Source: Sinorhizobium fredii NGR234
Lineage (GTDB): Bacteria; Pseudomonadota; Alphaproteobacteria; Rhizobiales; Rhizobiaceae
Direction: 5' to 3'
DNA: 64,000 nucleotides
NCBI RefSeq assembly: GCF_000018545.1
Contig: NC_012587.1
Location: 2,356,001-2,420,000 of the forward strand
In this document: one piece after another, positions 29,036 through 38,215 of the stretch
Position numbering within the stretch: the stretch's first letter is position 1
Layout of the letters: the number at the start of each line of letters is the position of its first letter
The notes under the pieces: generated by a model
Seen by the model: only the letters and a program-made list of their open reading frames with translations
Databases searched by the model: none
What the model was told of the DNA's origin: nothing
Made by a program: the position numbers and the translations under genes

Positions 29036-30246
29036 TGCGCCGCCAGATTGTTGATGCTGAGCAGCGCGGTCATAACGGAAATCACAACACCTCCCACCAG
29101 CGCGCCCATCGTGATCGTCAACGTCGGTGTCAGCATCGCGAATAGACGGCGCCGCGCCTCTCTCGCCTTTCGTTCCAGCAAGTACGCCGCGCGCTTCAGC
29201 GCTTCGGGAAGCTTGTTGGATTCATCACCTACCTTGATCAATGACAAGGTGGACTGTTCAAAGAGACCTGAGGCTTCAATGGCCTGTCGTAGCGAGGTGC
29301 CACTGACCACCCGATCCCTGACTGCGAGCAGGGGCTCGGCATAGGCTGCGAGAGGGCAAGCCTGTGCCGCGAGTTCCAGGGCCTTCTTGACGCCGACTCC
29401 GTTTCCCGTCAGCGTCGCGAGGACCTGCAGGTAGCGCGCGCTCGCCTCGGCCCGAGCCATCCTTCCGGCAATCGGCATGTGCAGCAGTAGGTTGGATAAT
29501 GCTCGGCGTCCAGGAGAGGTCCTATAGGCGCCTATAGCCGCGGCAAGTGCGAAGACACAGATTGGCAGTATAAGCCTAGCCCAGTCGACCAGCACGCGTC
29601 GGACTGCTGAAAGTACGGAGATCAGCATCGGACGTGCATGTTCCGCCCCCTCGAAGACAGGCTCTATCGCCGGCACTAGGACGAACATAATTACGCCGAT
29701 CGAAAACAGCATCACCGCGAGCAGAAAGGCAGGGTAGAGAAGCGTTTCGATTGCCTCGGCGCGACGCGCCTTCTGATCTTCGAAGCTTTGGGCGAGAGAT
29801 GCGACGACTTGTTCCAGGCGCCCCGCCTGCTCGCCGCTTAGAAGCAAAGCCGTCACTTCGGGTGGGGCGTTCTGCATGTGGGCAAAGGCACTGGAGAACG
29901 ATCCACCCGCCATCACCGCTGCGACGAGGTTTGAGAGCTCCTCACGGCCTGCCGCCATCTCGCGGTCGTCGACAACGGTCTTCAGCGCTGCGTCTATCGT
30001 AAAGCCCGCCTCCAGCAAGATCTGCAGTTCGGAAAAGAACCGGCCGAAATCGATGGACCTGAAAGCGGGCCGAAGCGACCAATCCCGATGAAAAAACTGG
30101 CTTCTTGCCGCCGCAACTTCGAGTGACAGTGGTCGGCAACCGCTCTTCAGAACGAGGCGCATGGCCTCCTGCTTGTCGGCCGCTTCTACTGTTCCCGACG
30201 TCTCGGTCCCATTTGCGGTATATCCACGGTATACGAATGTGGTCAT
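29032..30246 (-). CDS. gspF: type II secretion inner-membrane platform protein GspF
   Basis: A 404-residue polytopic protein that anchors the assembly platform and contacts the GspE ATPase. It has the two repeated GspF domains: first with FGRFFSELQILLEAGFTIDA and LLSGEQAGRLEQVVASLAQS, second with RYLQVLATLTGNGVGVKKAL and LSLIKVGDESNKLPEALKRA. Membrane helices lie near residues 170-190, 220-240 and 375-400. ATGA overlap with gspE upstream indicates coupling. Length is family typical. Confidence 0.93.
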   Translation of the reverse strand: MTTFVYRGYTANGTETSGTVEAADKQEAMRLVLKSGCRPLSLEVAAARSQFFHRDWSLRPAFRSIDFGRFFSELQILLEAGFTIDAALKTVVDDREMAAGREELSNLVAAVMAGGSFSSAFAHMQNAPPEVTALLLSGEQAGRLEQVVASLAQSFEDQKARRAEAIETLLYPAFLLAVMLFSIGVIMFVLVPAIEPVFEGAEHARPMLISVLSAVRRVLVDWARLILPICVFALAAAIGAYRTSPGRRALSNLLLHMPIAGRMARAEASARYLQVLATLTGNGVGVKKALELAAQACPLAAYAEPLLAVRDRVVSGTSLRQAIEASGLFEQSTLSLIKVGDESNKLPEALKRAAYLLERKAREARRRLFAMLTPTLTITMGALVGGVVISVMTALLSINNLAAQ

Positions 30247-31880
30247 GAGACATCCGTATTGAGGACGCGCGCGATTTCCTTCTGGTCCGTCACTCCGTCA
30301 CGAATCAGACGCGCTGCGCAGGTTTTGATGGGAATCATGCCGTCGTCGATCGCTTGCTGTTCGACGTCGGCTTCGGAGGCACCCCGTTGCAGCGCTGTAG
30401 CAAGAGTCGGTCCCATCCGCAGGACCTCGTAGATCGCGCGGCGACCTGAATAACCCTGTCCACTGCAGCCTGGACATGCGGCTTCAGCGTGGCCCCGGCT
30501 TCGACCCTGGGCACAGGAGCAAAGAACACGGACAAGACGCTGTGCGATGACTCCGCGCAGCGTTGCCGATATCAGGTATCCCTCGATACCCATGTCCCGC
30601 AATCTTGTGACCGCGCCGGCGGCATCGTTTGTGTGCAGCGTTGTCAGGACCAGATGGCCGGTGAGTGCCGCCTGGATAGCGATCTGCGCCGTCTCCCGGT
30701 CACGAATTTCGCCGACCAGGATGATGTCAGGGTCTTGTCGCAAGACGGAGCGCAGTGCGCGCGCAAAATCCAGATCGACTGCCGCATTGACCTGGAGCTG
30801 GGTGACACCTTCCATCTGGTATTCGACCGGATCCTCGATCGTGAAGATCTTGACGCCCTCCTTGTTCAGGTCTTTGACAAGCGAATAAAGGGTGGTCGTC
30901 TTGCCGCTGCCAGTCGGCCCGGTAACGATCAACACGCCGTTTGGAGAGCGGGCAATATCCGCGATCGTGTCGCGGGCGGGGGGATCGAAACCGAGCGTCG
31001 CCAGATCCAGCGAAGGCACCTGGGCGTGCAAAAGTCGCAGGACGATGGTTTCTCCGTGCACACTGGGAATGATCGACACACGGAAATCGACCTCGTTGCC
31101 CCTGAGCGCCAGCCTCATGCGACCATCTTGGGGCAACCGACGCTCGACGATATTCAAGCCCGCCAGAATCTTGATGCGTGTAGCGATCCCCGCAAGCGTC
31201 GACCGCGGCACAAACTCGCTGTTGGAAAGAAGGCCGTCACGGCGAAACCTAATCCGGATGCGATCCTGGGACGGTTCGATGTGGATATCCGTGGCACCGC
31301 TATCGAAACCGCTTTGCGCGATGGCAGAGACCAAATTGATGATCGGCGCTTCCAAGGCGATGTCACGCAACCGATCCGCATCTTCCTCGAACGCTTGATA
31401 GCCATTCGAGGAAGCAACGGCGGACGAGCTGCTTTCGAGCGATGCCAGGGAGTCTATCGCCGAGGCGATCTCCCGCCGCGAGAATACCCTTATCTGCAGC
31501 TTCGCATCGAAGAAATATTCCAGCAACGCCACGACCGTTTCATCCAACGGGTTGGCCAGTGCGACGACTTGGTCCTCACCGTCGCGGCCGATCGGCATCA
31601 CGCCCTGCGTACGGCCGAAGCTGGTGTCGAAGCCTTCGAAGCTGCGCGACAAGACATCCGCTTCGGGCATTGGCACGCGCGGAACGACGAGGTACTCGCT
31701 GAGCCATCCGGCGAGGTCTTCGTCGCGCGAAATACCCAGTTCCGTGACGACGACGTCGAACGGCAGATAAGAGGTCGCGAGCGCAGCGCGAACACGCTGG
31801 GCGGCCTCGTCGGACCACCTCCCTTTGTCCTGCAGGAAAGTGATAAACGACGCCGTCGAAGCAATGCCCAAACCGGTCAT
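30243..31880 (-). CDS. gspE: type II secretion ATPase GspE
   Basis: A 545-residue cytoplasmic ATPase that powers the pseudopilus. It has N1E-type and N2E domains, then the ATPase core: Walker A GPTGSGKTTTLYSL near residue 320, Asp box TIEDPVEYQMEGVTQLQVN, Walker B DPDIILVGEIRDRETAQIAI and His box LTTLHTNDAAGAVTRL. The zinc loop is altered: the usual CxxC...CxxC is LCSCAQGRSRGHAEAACPGC, i.e. C-x-C then CxxC. The start at 31880 gives an ATGA overlap with the gspK stop; a longer ORF to 31922 is rejected. gspF follows with another ATGA. Confidence 0.95.
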   Translation of the reverse strand: MTGLGIASTASFITFLQDKGRWSDEAAQRVRAALATSYLPFDVVVTELGISRDEDLAGWLSEYLVVPRVPMPEADVLSRSFEGFDTSFGRTQGVMPIGRDGEDQVVALANPLDETVVALLEYFFDAKLQIRVFSRREIASAIDSLASLESSSSAVASSNGYQAFEEDADRLRDIALEAPIINLVSAIAQSGFDSGATDIHIEPSQDRIRIRFRRDGLLSNSEFVPRSTLAGIATRIKILAGLNIVERRLPQDGRMRLALRGNEVDFRVSIIPSVHGETIVLRLLHAQVPSLDLATLGFDPPARDTIADIARSPNGVLIVTGPTGSGKTTTLYSLVKDLNKEGVKIFTIEDPVEYQMEGVTQLQVNAAVDLDFARALRSVLRQDPDIILVGEIRDRETAQIAIQAALTGHLVLTTLHTNDAAGAVTRLRDMGIEGYLISATLRGVIAQRLVRVLCSCAQGRSRGHAEAACPGCSGQGYSGRRAIYEVLRMGPTLATALQRGASEADVEQQAIDDGMIPIKTCAARLIRDGVTDQKEIARVLNTDVS

Positions 31881-32740
31881 GGGTCGTAGCTCCGTATCAA
31901 CGGTTCGGCCACGCCGCCACAAGGCGCATTCCCCGACAGAGGCACCCCCAGATCGCCTTCATCCACGACGCTCAAGCTGCGTCGCAGCATCCGCGCGCCG
32001 TCACCTTCCTCACCCGCGCGCTCCATCATCGCCCTGAACATGAAGCCGCTTGGCCGCCCTTTCCTGACACGCGCGATGCTCACTTCCGACACCGACGAGT
32101 CGCCGTTTTCCGCCAGAAATTCCGAGCCTCTGCCCGCCTCGATGACCTGACGGAGTTGGCTGTCCACATGTCTCGAAGCAACCGTGTCCGTCTGGTTGAA
32201 GACCGTGAAGATCCGAGGAATTCGGCCCGTCGATATGGTCTCGGCACCGGAAATATCGGCAAGCTCGCTGACATCCTCGAAAGGCGCATGCTTGAGGTCG
32301 ACGGCAGAGCCGTCGGCGACGCCTCCACCGCTCGGGCTGCGATACCGTTCCGCGACAGTTGTTGCCGCGATCGCACCGGCCTCGTTCAGACCGACGGCAC
32401 GAAACCCGAACTGCAGGAGTTGCAGGCTCGCGCTGTTCAGATCCACGAGGCCCCTTTGATCCTGAACATCCAGGTAGAACACGTAGCGCTCGGTCTCGCA
32501 TCTTTGCCAACGCACCAGCGGTTTCTCGTTGACATTCAATATGAAGATCGTACGCGCCAAGCCCTCCGCTAGGACTTCGAACTCCCGGCGTTCATGGGTG
32601 TAGGCCGCCGAGAGCGTCTGCACCCGGCCGGCGATCGCGAGCGGCGCGATCGCAGCCGAGATCAGCAGCACGAACAGAAGCACGGAAATAAGCCCGAAAC
32701 CTGCCTCGCCATTGCGAAGTAATGCAATAATGCTCTTCAT
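31877..32740 (-). CDS. gspK: type II secretion minor pseudopilin GspK
   Basis: A 287-residue large minor pseudopilin. The N-terminus reads NGEAG/FGLISVLLFVLLISAA: the +5 residue is Ser rather than Glu, which is the known peculiarity of GspK, the tip pseudopilin. The body contains LVDLNSASLQLLQFGFRAVG and APFEDVSELADISGAETIS, typical of the GspK SAM-like domain. Gene order (before gspE) is unusual compared with the C-to-O enteric order but the protein is clear. Confidence 0.88.
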   Translation of the reverse strand: MKSIIALLRNGEAGFGLISVLLFVLLISAAIAPLAIAGRVQTLSAAYTHERREFEVLAEGLARTIFILNVNEKPLVRWQRCETERYVFYLDVQDQRGLVDLNSASLQLLQFGFRAVGLNEAGAIAATTVAERYRSPSGGGVADGSAVDLKHAPFEDVSELADISGAETISTGRIPRIFTVFNQTDTVASRHVDSQLRQVIEAGRGSEFLAENGDSSVSEVSIARVRKGRPSGFMFRAMMERAGEEGDGARMLRRSLSVVDEGDLGVPLSGNAPCGGVAEPLIRSYDP

Positions 32741-32748
32741 CGGCCAAC

Positions 32749-33276
32749 CTATTCCGGATAAAGCGTGAGCTTCAGGCCCGGCTCACCTTCCGGAAGCGTT
32801 GACTGACCATCACTCGTAAGCAGAACTGCGTCGGCGCGAACTTCGAGAACACGCCAGCCGCCAATGCTGCCGCCCGCGGCCACCCAGTCGCTTGCCCCTG
32901 TATCTTCGTCAACGATCAGCGCCGTGCCACCATCTCCCCCCTTCTCGGTACCGAGCAGCCTGAGCCTTGACGTCATGGCGTCCGGCGCTGGAGGAACCGG
33001 TTCGACCGGTTCAGGCGCAGGCGGCGACTCAGGGTCTCCAATTTGCACAGGTCTCCTCGACGGAGAGAAGAGCGGGCGAAGCTGGAACTGTATCGCTGCT
33101 GCAATTTCTGTGTTGTCGCCAGAAGCCGCAGCTGTTTCGGCTCCTGCCTTGGGCGTCTCGAACACGAAGTCATATGACAGGGCGGATCGATCGACCTCAA
33201 ACCGGTAGGCCCAAGAGTACAGAACTGCACCGAGGGCACAGGTGGTAATACAGCCAGCCAGGGCACCCCGCCTCAT
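32749..33276 (-). CDS. gspC: GspC-like inner-membrane protein
   Basis: A 175-residue protein with one N-terminal membrane helix (ALAGCITTCALGAVLYSWAY), a proline-rich linker (PPAPEPVEPVPPAPDAMTS) and a small C-terminal beta domain (LRLLGTEKGGDGGTALIVDE, VAAGGSIGGWRVLEVRADAV) resembling the HR domain of GspC, which couples the inner-membrane platform to the secretin. There is no C-terminal PDZ domain, so it is a short form. Overlaps gspM by four bases. The assignment is by topology, HR-like motif and operon position, and could be wrong in name. Confidence 0.6.
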   Translation of the reverse strand: MRRGALAGCITTCALGAVLYSWAYRFEVDRSALSYDFVFETPKAGAETAAASGDNTEIAAAIQFQLRPLFSPSRRPVQIGDPESPPAPEPVEPVPPAPDAMTSRLRLLGTEKGGDGGTALIVDEDTGASDWVAAGGSIGGWRVLEVRADAVLLTSDGQSTLPEGEPGLKLTLYPE

Positions 33277-33866
33277 TTGTCTGCCCCCGCTGCTTGTGGT
33301 TTGCCGTCGGTCGCGCCAAGCATCAGGATCGTGGCGCTTAATTCGGGAGGTGTGTCGAGACCATACGCTTCCTGATAGTTGGATTGGATGTCCATCTCTC
33401 TGATGAACAGGCTGGGCTGGCTCAACTCGATGGCTGCAACCACCGCATGGATCGTATTCATGGATCCCGAGACATTCACCCGCAGTCCCAGGAGAGCGAT
33501 GCCGTTGTCTCCATCCATCCTAACATTGCTGACAGAATTGATTTGGGCGCCGGCGGTCACCGCCTGTTCCTGTAGCCATCCCTGCAGGCCCGCTGTTATG
33601 ACAGCTTCATTCTCGCCTTCCAGGAACAGTTGATGGCCATCCGTGGCGGGCATGGGATTGGCCTTGAGAAATACTGTCGCGGCTGACCTGATGGCCTGAA
33701 GCCTGCCCAGAAGGCGGCGTTTGTCCTCTATTTCGGATAGGCTCTCTCCGATGCTGCTTAGACCCACAGCGAAGGTAAGGGCCATCACAACAGCGCAAAA
33801 CACGAGCATACACAAGGCGATCGCGCGCTGGACCCTTGGCGGCGCGTTGACGAGCCTCAGCATCAT
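33273..33866 (-). CDS. gspM: GspM-like platform protein
   Basis: A 197-residue protein with an N-terminal membrane helix (RAIALCMLVFCAVVMALTFA), a coiled-coil segment (LSEIEDKRRLLGRLQAIRSA) and a periplasmic ferredoxin-like domain (AVTAGAQINSVSNVRMDGDN, ALLGLRVNVSGSMNTIHAVV). This is the plan of GspM/PilO proteins that pair with GspL/PilN, and gspL is directly upstream with a four-base overlap. Sequence likeness is weak, as usual for this family. Confidence 0.68.
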   Translation of the reverse strand: MMLRLVNAPPRVQRAIALCMLVFCAVVMALTFAVGLSSIGESLSEIEDKRRLLGRLQAIRSAATVFLKANPMPATDGHQLFLEGENEAVITAGLQGWLQEQAVTAGAQINSVSNVRMDGDNGIALLGLRVNVSGSMNTIHAVVAAIELSQPSLFIREMDIQSNYQEAYGLDTPPELSATILMLGATDGKPQAAGADK

Positions 33867-34924
33867 GGCTTCGCTCCGTTCTGTCTGAAGGAAATGGTGA
33901 ATCGATCCCCCTCGAAACCTGGGACCTTCACGACAGGCGAGGCGAATTGCGCCGCTTCGAATAGATCACTGCCTTCGATCAGCGGGATGAGTTCGGAGGA
34001 CGCTTTCGAAAAGCCGGATATCTCGACCACCTTCGCCTTGACCGTAAGGTTGGTAAGGTAGCTGGAGTCGGGGACGATCCCGCTCAGTTCCTCCCACATC
34101 GTCGTCACGCGCGTGGATGCTTGTCTCTGCGCCTTCAACGCTTCAAGTTGGGAAAGCTTGGCCCGGAACGTATCATACGCACGACGAGCCTTTCTGGCAT
34201 CAGCTTCAGCTTGAGCGATTTCCCCATCCAGACGGCTGTTTGCCGCAGACGCTTTGGAATGGAGCTGGTGCCATGAAAGAAGCAGGAACACCGCGGTCGC
34301 GGCAAGCGTCGCCGCGATTAGGAACTGGTCCGGCCGAACCCGCCGCCTTGCTCGAAGCGGCGTGCGGTCAATCGTCAAGCGATCGATGGCACCGTCCTCA
34401 CCTTCGGTCGAAAGCTCTTGCGCGTCGAGCTTCGCCGCCCGCAACTGTTCGTGTATTTGGGCAAGAATACTGTTTCGAACAAGGTAATAGGCCGAAGCAG
34501 CGCCCTCATCGGCAGGTGCGAGGATCTGGACGTCACCTCTGTTAAATGGCGTCTGCGTTTCGATGTCGAGTTCCGCTGCTCGCCTTAGCGCCGAAATTGG
34601 AAGTCGCCGCGGGGAAACCATGCGGCGAAGCCGGCGGTCGGGCGCGAGATGAACCCGGAGGCCGGTCCGGCCAATCGCACCGCCCGCCTGGAGTGCCCTC
34701 AGCCTCTCACCCAATTCCGGTAGCGGTATCAAGTCAGCCTCTTCCCCGAGCTTGCAGCCATCTCGCGTGACAGTTACGACCGTCGCGGCCTTAACTCGCT
34801 CGCGCATTCGCGACCGCAGGAAAGGCGGAAAAGAGTGCAGGAGTTCGCTCCGCCACCAGACAAGGAAGTCCTTGAGACCCAGCGCGGCGCCATAGAGAGA
34901 CGGGGCAAGCTCACGGAAAGTCAC
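33863..34924 (-). CDS. gspL: GspL-like platform protein
   Basis: A 353-residue protein with a cytoplasmic part (RRMVSPRRLPISALRRAAEL, DIETQTPFNRGDVQILAPAD) like the shortened actin-like GspL domain, one membrane helix near residues 202-222 (QFLIAATLAATAVFLLLSWH), a coiled coil, and a PilN-like periplasmic domain (TTMWEELSGIVPDSSYLTNL). GspL links the GspE ATPase to the membrane platform. It overlaps gspG by 14 bases and gspM by four. Base composition is visibly lower in G+C than gspG/O/D. Confidence 0.75.
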   Translation of the reverse strand: MTFRELAPSLYGAALGLKDFLVWWRSELLHSFPPFLRSRMRERVKAATVVTVTRDGCKLGEEADLIPLPELGERLRALQAGGAIGRTGLRVHLAPDRRLRRMVSPRRLPISALRRAAELDIETQTPFNRGDVQILAPADEGAASAYYLVRNSILAQIHEQLRAAKLDAQELSTEGEDGAIDRLTIDRTPLRARRRVRPDQFLIAATLAATAVFLLLSWHQLHSKASAANSRLDGEIAQAEADARKARRAYDTFRAKLSQLEALKAQRQASTRVTTMWEELSGIVPDSSYLTNLTVKAKVVEISGFSKASSELIPLIEGSDLFEAAQFASPVVKVPGFEGDRFTISFRQNGAKP

Positions 34925-35381
34925 GGTCCTCCCCCTCTCCTCCCGGCTTGCCGTCGCGCCCCAGGGAACCGACTATGAACGACTGATCGCCCTCGGGGGC
35001 TTGATAGCGATAGCCGTTGCCCCACGGATCCTTGAGGTCTGCTGCATTCTTCAGATAGGGGCCATTCCAATTCTTGGCATTCTGCGGTGCGTTCGAGAGC
35101 GCGGCCAAACCCTGTTCGGCCGTCGGGTATTCGCCGAGATCGAGGAAGTAGAGTTCGAGCGCGCTTTCAAGGTTCCGGATCTGGATCTTGGCGCTGTCGG
35201 CTTTCGCGGTGCCGAGATAGTTCAAGACACGCGGCGCAACGATTGCGGTCGTCAACCCGATGATCGCCAGGACGACAAGCAGCTCGACGAGCGTAAAGCC
35301 TGCCTCATTGCCGTCGTCGCCGGTGCGACCGTCGCATCGATCGGAAGAACGGGCTTTGCGGATGCCAGGCAGCAAGAGCAT
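34911..35381 (-). CDS. gspG: type II secretion major pseudopilin GspG
   Basis: A 156-residue major pseudopilin. The cleavage site and helix read GNEAG/FTLVELLVVLAIIGLTTA with Glu +5; the mature part has YLGTAKADSAKIQIRNLESA, LYFLDLGEYPTAEQGLAAL, DPWGNGYRYQAPEG and the calcium-site tail SLGRDGKPGGEGEDRDF. The leader of about 28 residues is longer than usual. GGAGATTTGAA lies just before the ATG. Processed by the adjacent prepilin peptidase. Confidence 0.95.
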   Translation of the reverse strand: MLLLPGIRKARSSDRCDGRTGDDGNEAGFTLVELLVVLAIIGLTTAIVAPRVLNYLGTAKADSAKIQIRNLESALELYFLDLGEYPTAEQGLAALSNAPQNAKNWNGPYLKNAADLKDPWGNGYRYQAPEGDQSFIVGSLGRDGKPGGEGEDRDFP

Positions 35382-35382
35382 T

Positions 35383-35856
35383 TCAAATCTCCAGGACAGA
35401 TATCGAGCTCGCCTCAGCGAGCCAGCTCACGGCAAGACCCAGGGCGAGAAACGGACCGAAGGGCACTCTTCTTGTGCGCAGGTCTCCCCTCCAGACCGGC
35501 AGCATGGCGAGGACGAAGAGGAGCGCGCTGAAGCTCGCGGCGGCGAGGAACAGCGGAAAGCTCGCAATGGTGATCCAGCATCCCGCCGCAGCGGCCATCT
35601 TAACGTCGCCAAGCCCCAACCCGATCTGCCCGCGAGCGCGGAAATGCACGGCGCGCGCCAGCGCGAAGGTTCCCCCGAAGACGACCGCGCCTGAAACGAT
35701 CCGCAGCCCATCGAAGCTGCCGAGCAGCCAATGTGCCGCGATGCCGGTGAGCCCGAGAAGAACGTTGCAGAGATCGGGAATTATGGACCTTCGCGCATCG
35801 ATCAGCGCGATCACCGTGAGCTGAACCATGAGGATGGCAAAGACGAGTGCCTCCAT
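35383..35856 (-). CDS. gspO: prepilin peptidase, single-domain A24 type
   Basis: A 157-residue polytopic aspartic peptidase that would cut the pseudopilin leaders. Catalytic Asp regions are VIALIDARRSIIPDLCN near residue 20 and QIGLGLGDVKMAAAAGCW near residue 83. It lacks the N-terminal cysteine-rich and methyltransferase domain of classical GspO/PilD, like CpaA/TadV peptidases, so mature pseudopilins may not be N-methylated by it. It sits between gspD and gspG. Confidence 0.85.
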   Translation of the reverse strand: MEALVFAILMVQLTVIALIDARRSIIPDLCNVLLGLTGIAAHWLLGSFDGLRIVSGAVVFGGTFALARAVHFRARGQIGLGLGDVKMAAAAGCWITIASFPLFLAAASFSALLFVLAMLPVWRGDLRTRRVPFGPFLALGLAVSWLAEASSISVLEI

Positions 35857-35865
35857 GCCTTTCCC

Positions 35866-37983
35866 CTAGTTGGCGACGCGGACCAGGTCGCGCTGCATGC
35901 GCCTGCCCGGCGTGTCGGTGCGGTCGAAATCGAATTGCTGGCGGAATTCGTCGGTCACCTGCCGCGCTTCCTGCACGTCACGCACGATCCGCGGCCGAAT
36001 GAAGATGATCAGCTCGGTGCGGTTGATGCCGTCGGTCTTCGACTTGAAGGCATTGCCGAACAGGGGGATATCGCCGAGCACCGGCATCTTCTTCTGGCCG
36101 AGTGATTTCTTTTCCTGGATCAGGCCGCCGAGCGCCAGGCTCTCGCCGTCGTTGACGACGACGCGGGTGGAAATCTTGCGCTGCTGGATCGTAGGAGAAT
36201 CGATGCCCGAGGTCGTCGTCTCGACGACGTTGCTGACCTCCTGCTGGATGTCGAGCATGACGCGGCCGGAACTGTTGATCCGCGGCGTGACCGCGAGAAT
36301 GATTCCGGTGTCCTTGAGCTCGACGGAGTTGACGATTGCCGCATCGGCGGAGGACGTGCTGGTGCTCGTCTGCGTGACCGTCGGCACCTGGTCGCCGACC
36401 TGGAGCTTCGCCTGCTGGTTGTTGATCACCATCAGGTTCGGCGAGGAAATCACCTTGACGTTGGTGACGCTGGAGAGCGCCTGCAGCGCTATCTGGGCGT
36501 CGCCGGCGAGATGCGTCCAGTTGAAGCCCGGGAAGGTGGCCGCAACGGCACCCGATGCAAGATCCGATAGCCCGAAGGCGTCGCTGTTGTGCTCGAAATA
36601 CCAGCGCAGGCCAAATTTGAGTTCGTCGTTCAGACTCACTTCGGCGATCACGGCTTCCAGGAAGACCTGGGTCGGCAGCACGTCGAGCTGGCGGAGGATC
36701 TGTTCGATCCGCTGATATTCCCGTGCGGTGGTCGAGATCAGCAACGCGTTGTTCTCGATATCGGCAACGACGGAGGGAACCGAACTGACCGGCGCGCTTG
36801 CCGCTTCGACCGCGGCCTCGGGCGGCATTTCCATGGGAGCCCCTTCCCCGCCGGCGGCAACGGTCTCCGCGACGAGATCAGGGGCAACGACGCTTTGCCG
36901 GACGACGGTTCCGCCGCCGGCCTGGCCTGTTGCCAGCACGCTCTGCAGGACTTTCGCAAGCTCGGCCGCCGGGCGGTTCTGGATCTCGTAGACGAAGAGC
37001 TGCTCCTCGTTCGTCTCGGCGATCTTGTCGAGCTTGGCGATCCAGGAAGTGACCCTCGGCAGGTAGCTCGGCCGCGAGGTGATCGCCAGGATGGCATTCA
37101 GCCGCGTGTTCGGGATGAACCGGATCGTCTTCGCATTCGGGCCGCCATCGACGCCGAAGACGGAATTGAGCTCCTTGACCAGCTCCTGTGGCTGCGAGGC
37201 CTTGAGCGGATAGAGCGCCGTCGACATGCCCTTCATCCAGTCGACGTCGAAGACCGAGATCGCCTCGCGGATCGCCGCAAGCTCGCCATTGTTGCCGGCG
37301 ACGACGATATAGTTGCGGGTCGGATCGGTCCTCAGCACCGCGCCCTTCTTGCTCACCTGCTCGATGATCTCGCGCATCTCGTCGGCGCCGATATAGTTGA
37401 GCTGCAGCACCTGCACCTTCATACCCGGCTCGTTCATCGGCACCCGCGGACCGATGATGGCGTTCGAGGCGGTCGCCTCGGAGATCGGCACGATCTCGTA
37501 GCGATCGGCCTTCTTGACGATCGCCGCGCCGTTTGTCGCGAGCGACACTTCGAGGATGTCGAGCAGGCTCTGCCGCGACATCGGGCTTGATGTCTGCAGC
37601 GTGATATTGCCGGTGACCTTCGGGTCGACGAGGTAGTTGTAGCCCATGATGTCGCCGAGGATCTTCTTGGCGGCCTGGGCGACCGGCGCATCGACCAGGT
37701 TGATCGTGTAGCCCTCCGATCCGTCCGCCGCCTTGCCAGCGGAGATTGCAGAGAGCGATTCTCCGGTGAACTCACCCGTGCCGACCTGCGCAAATCCGCG
37801 CGGCGCGGAATTTGCGCGGCGCGCACCGGTGATCGCCTTGGAGGCTGGGTAGCCGTAGGTGCTGGAATTCGTTGGTTTTCCAACACCTTCCATTAGTGAA
37901 TTCCAGCGCTCGTCGTTATTCTCCAAGGCGCAGCCGGCGAGCATGGCAAGCCCCATGCCAAGCACAAATCGAACCCTGCCCAC
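35866..37983 (-). CDS. gspD: type II secretion outer-membrane secretin GspD
   Basis: A secretin of about 705 residues that forms the outer-membrane gate. A lipoprotein signal ends in GMGLAMLAGCALEN, so it may be its own pilotin-like lipoprotein. N0 (INLVDAPVAQAAKKILGDIM), three N repeats (VLQLNYIGADEMREIIEQVS, PLKASQPQELVKELNSVFG, YEIQNRPAAELAKVLQSVLA) and the secretin core (SPNLMVINNQQAKLQVGDQV, ILAVTPRINSSGRVMLDIQQ, MPVLGDIPLFGNAFKSK) follow. The GTG at 37983 has GAGGG eight bases upstream; a TTG at 37998 is also possible. First gene of the operon. Confidence 0.95.
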   Translation of the reverse strand: MGRVRFVLGMGLAMLAGCALENNDERWNSLMEGVGKPTNSSTYGYPASKAITGARRANSAPRGFAQVGTGEFTGESLSAISAGKAADGSEGYTINLVDAPVAQAAKKILGDIMGYNYLVDPKVTGNITLQTSSPMSRQSLLDILEVSLATNGAAIVKKADRYEIVPISEATASNAIIGPRVPMNEPGMKVQVLQLNYIGADEMREIIEQVSKKGAVLRTDPTRNYIVVAGNNGELAAIREAISVFDVDWMKGMSTALYPLKASQPQELVKELNSVFGVDGGPNAKTIRFIPNTRLNAILAITSRPSYLPRVTSWIAKLDKIAETNEEQLFVYEIQNRPAAELAKVLQSVLATGQAGGGTVVRQSVVAPDLVAETVAAGGEGAPMEMPPEAAVEAASAPVSSVPSVVADIENNALLISTTAREYQRIEQILRQLDVLPTQVFLEAVIAEVSLNDELKFGLRWYFEHNSDAFGLSDLASGAVAATFPGFNWTHLAGDAQIALQALSSVTNVKVISSPNLMVINNQQAKLQVGDQVPTVTQTSTSTSSADAAIVNSVELKDTGIILAVTPRINSSGRVMLDIQQEVSNVVETTTSGIDSPTIQQRKISTRVVVNDGESLALGGLIQEKKSLGQKKMPVLGDIPLFGNAFKSKTDGINRTELIIFIRPRIVRDVQEARQVTDEFRQQFDFDRTDTPGRRMQRDLVRVAN

Positions 37984-38148
37984 CCCGGAATCCCTCAACC
38001 TTTGCTTTCAATGTCTTACAGGAGATAAGGGTCTACTGGGATCGAAACTGTCCAAACGACTAAATATTTCCACAGCTTTGTGTTTTGCGTTGAAAACACT
38101 GCCCTGACAGATCGCGAGGCTGCTTGATAGGTTGCATTAAGAATGCGA

Positions 38149-38171
38149 GACGCACCGCTTTCCCGTGCGTC
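38149..38171 (-). terminator. weak hairpin between the immunity-like gene and gspD
   Basis: GACGCAC (38149-38155) pairs with GTGCGTC (38165-38171). On the minus strand it is followed by TCGCATTCTTAATG, a poor T run, so it may attenuate rather than end transcription from the toxin module into the secretion operon. The surrounding 217 bases must also carry any gspD promoter. Confidence 0.4.
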
Positions 38172-38215
38172 GTATCAAATTTGTTCACAATTCATGTTGT
38201 GGGAACATATCTCCC

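Noticed and set aside
27513..37983. Reading the cluster as a type IV pilus or Tad system
   Set aside because: GspK lacking Glu +5, GspG calcium tail, GspC/L/M-type proteins and GspD secretin core indicate type II; no pilT, pilin-only or tadA features.
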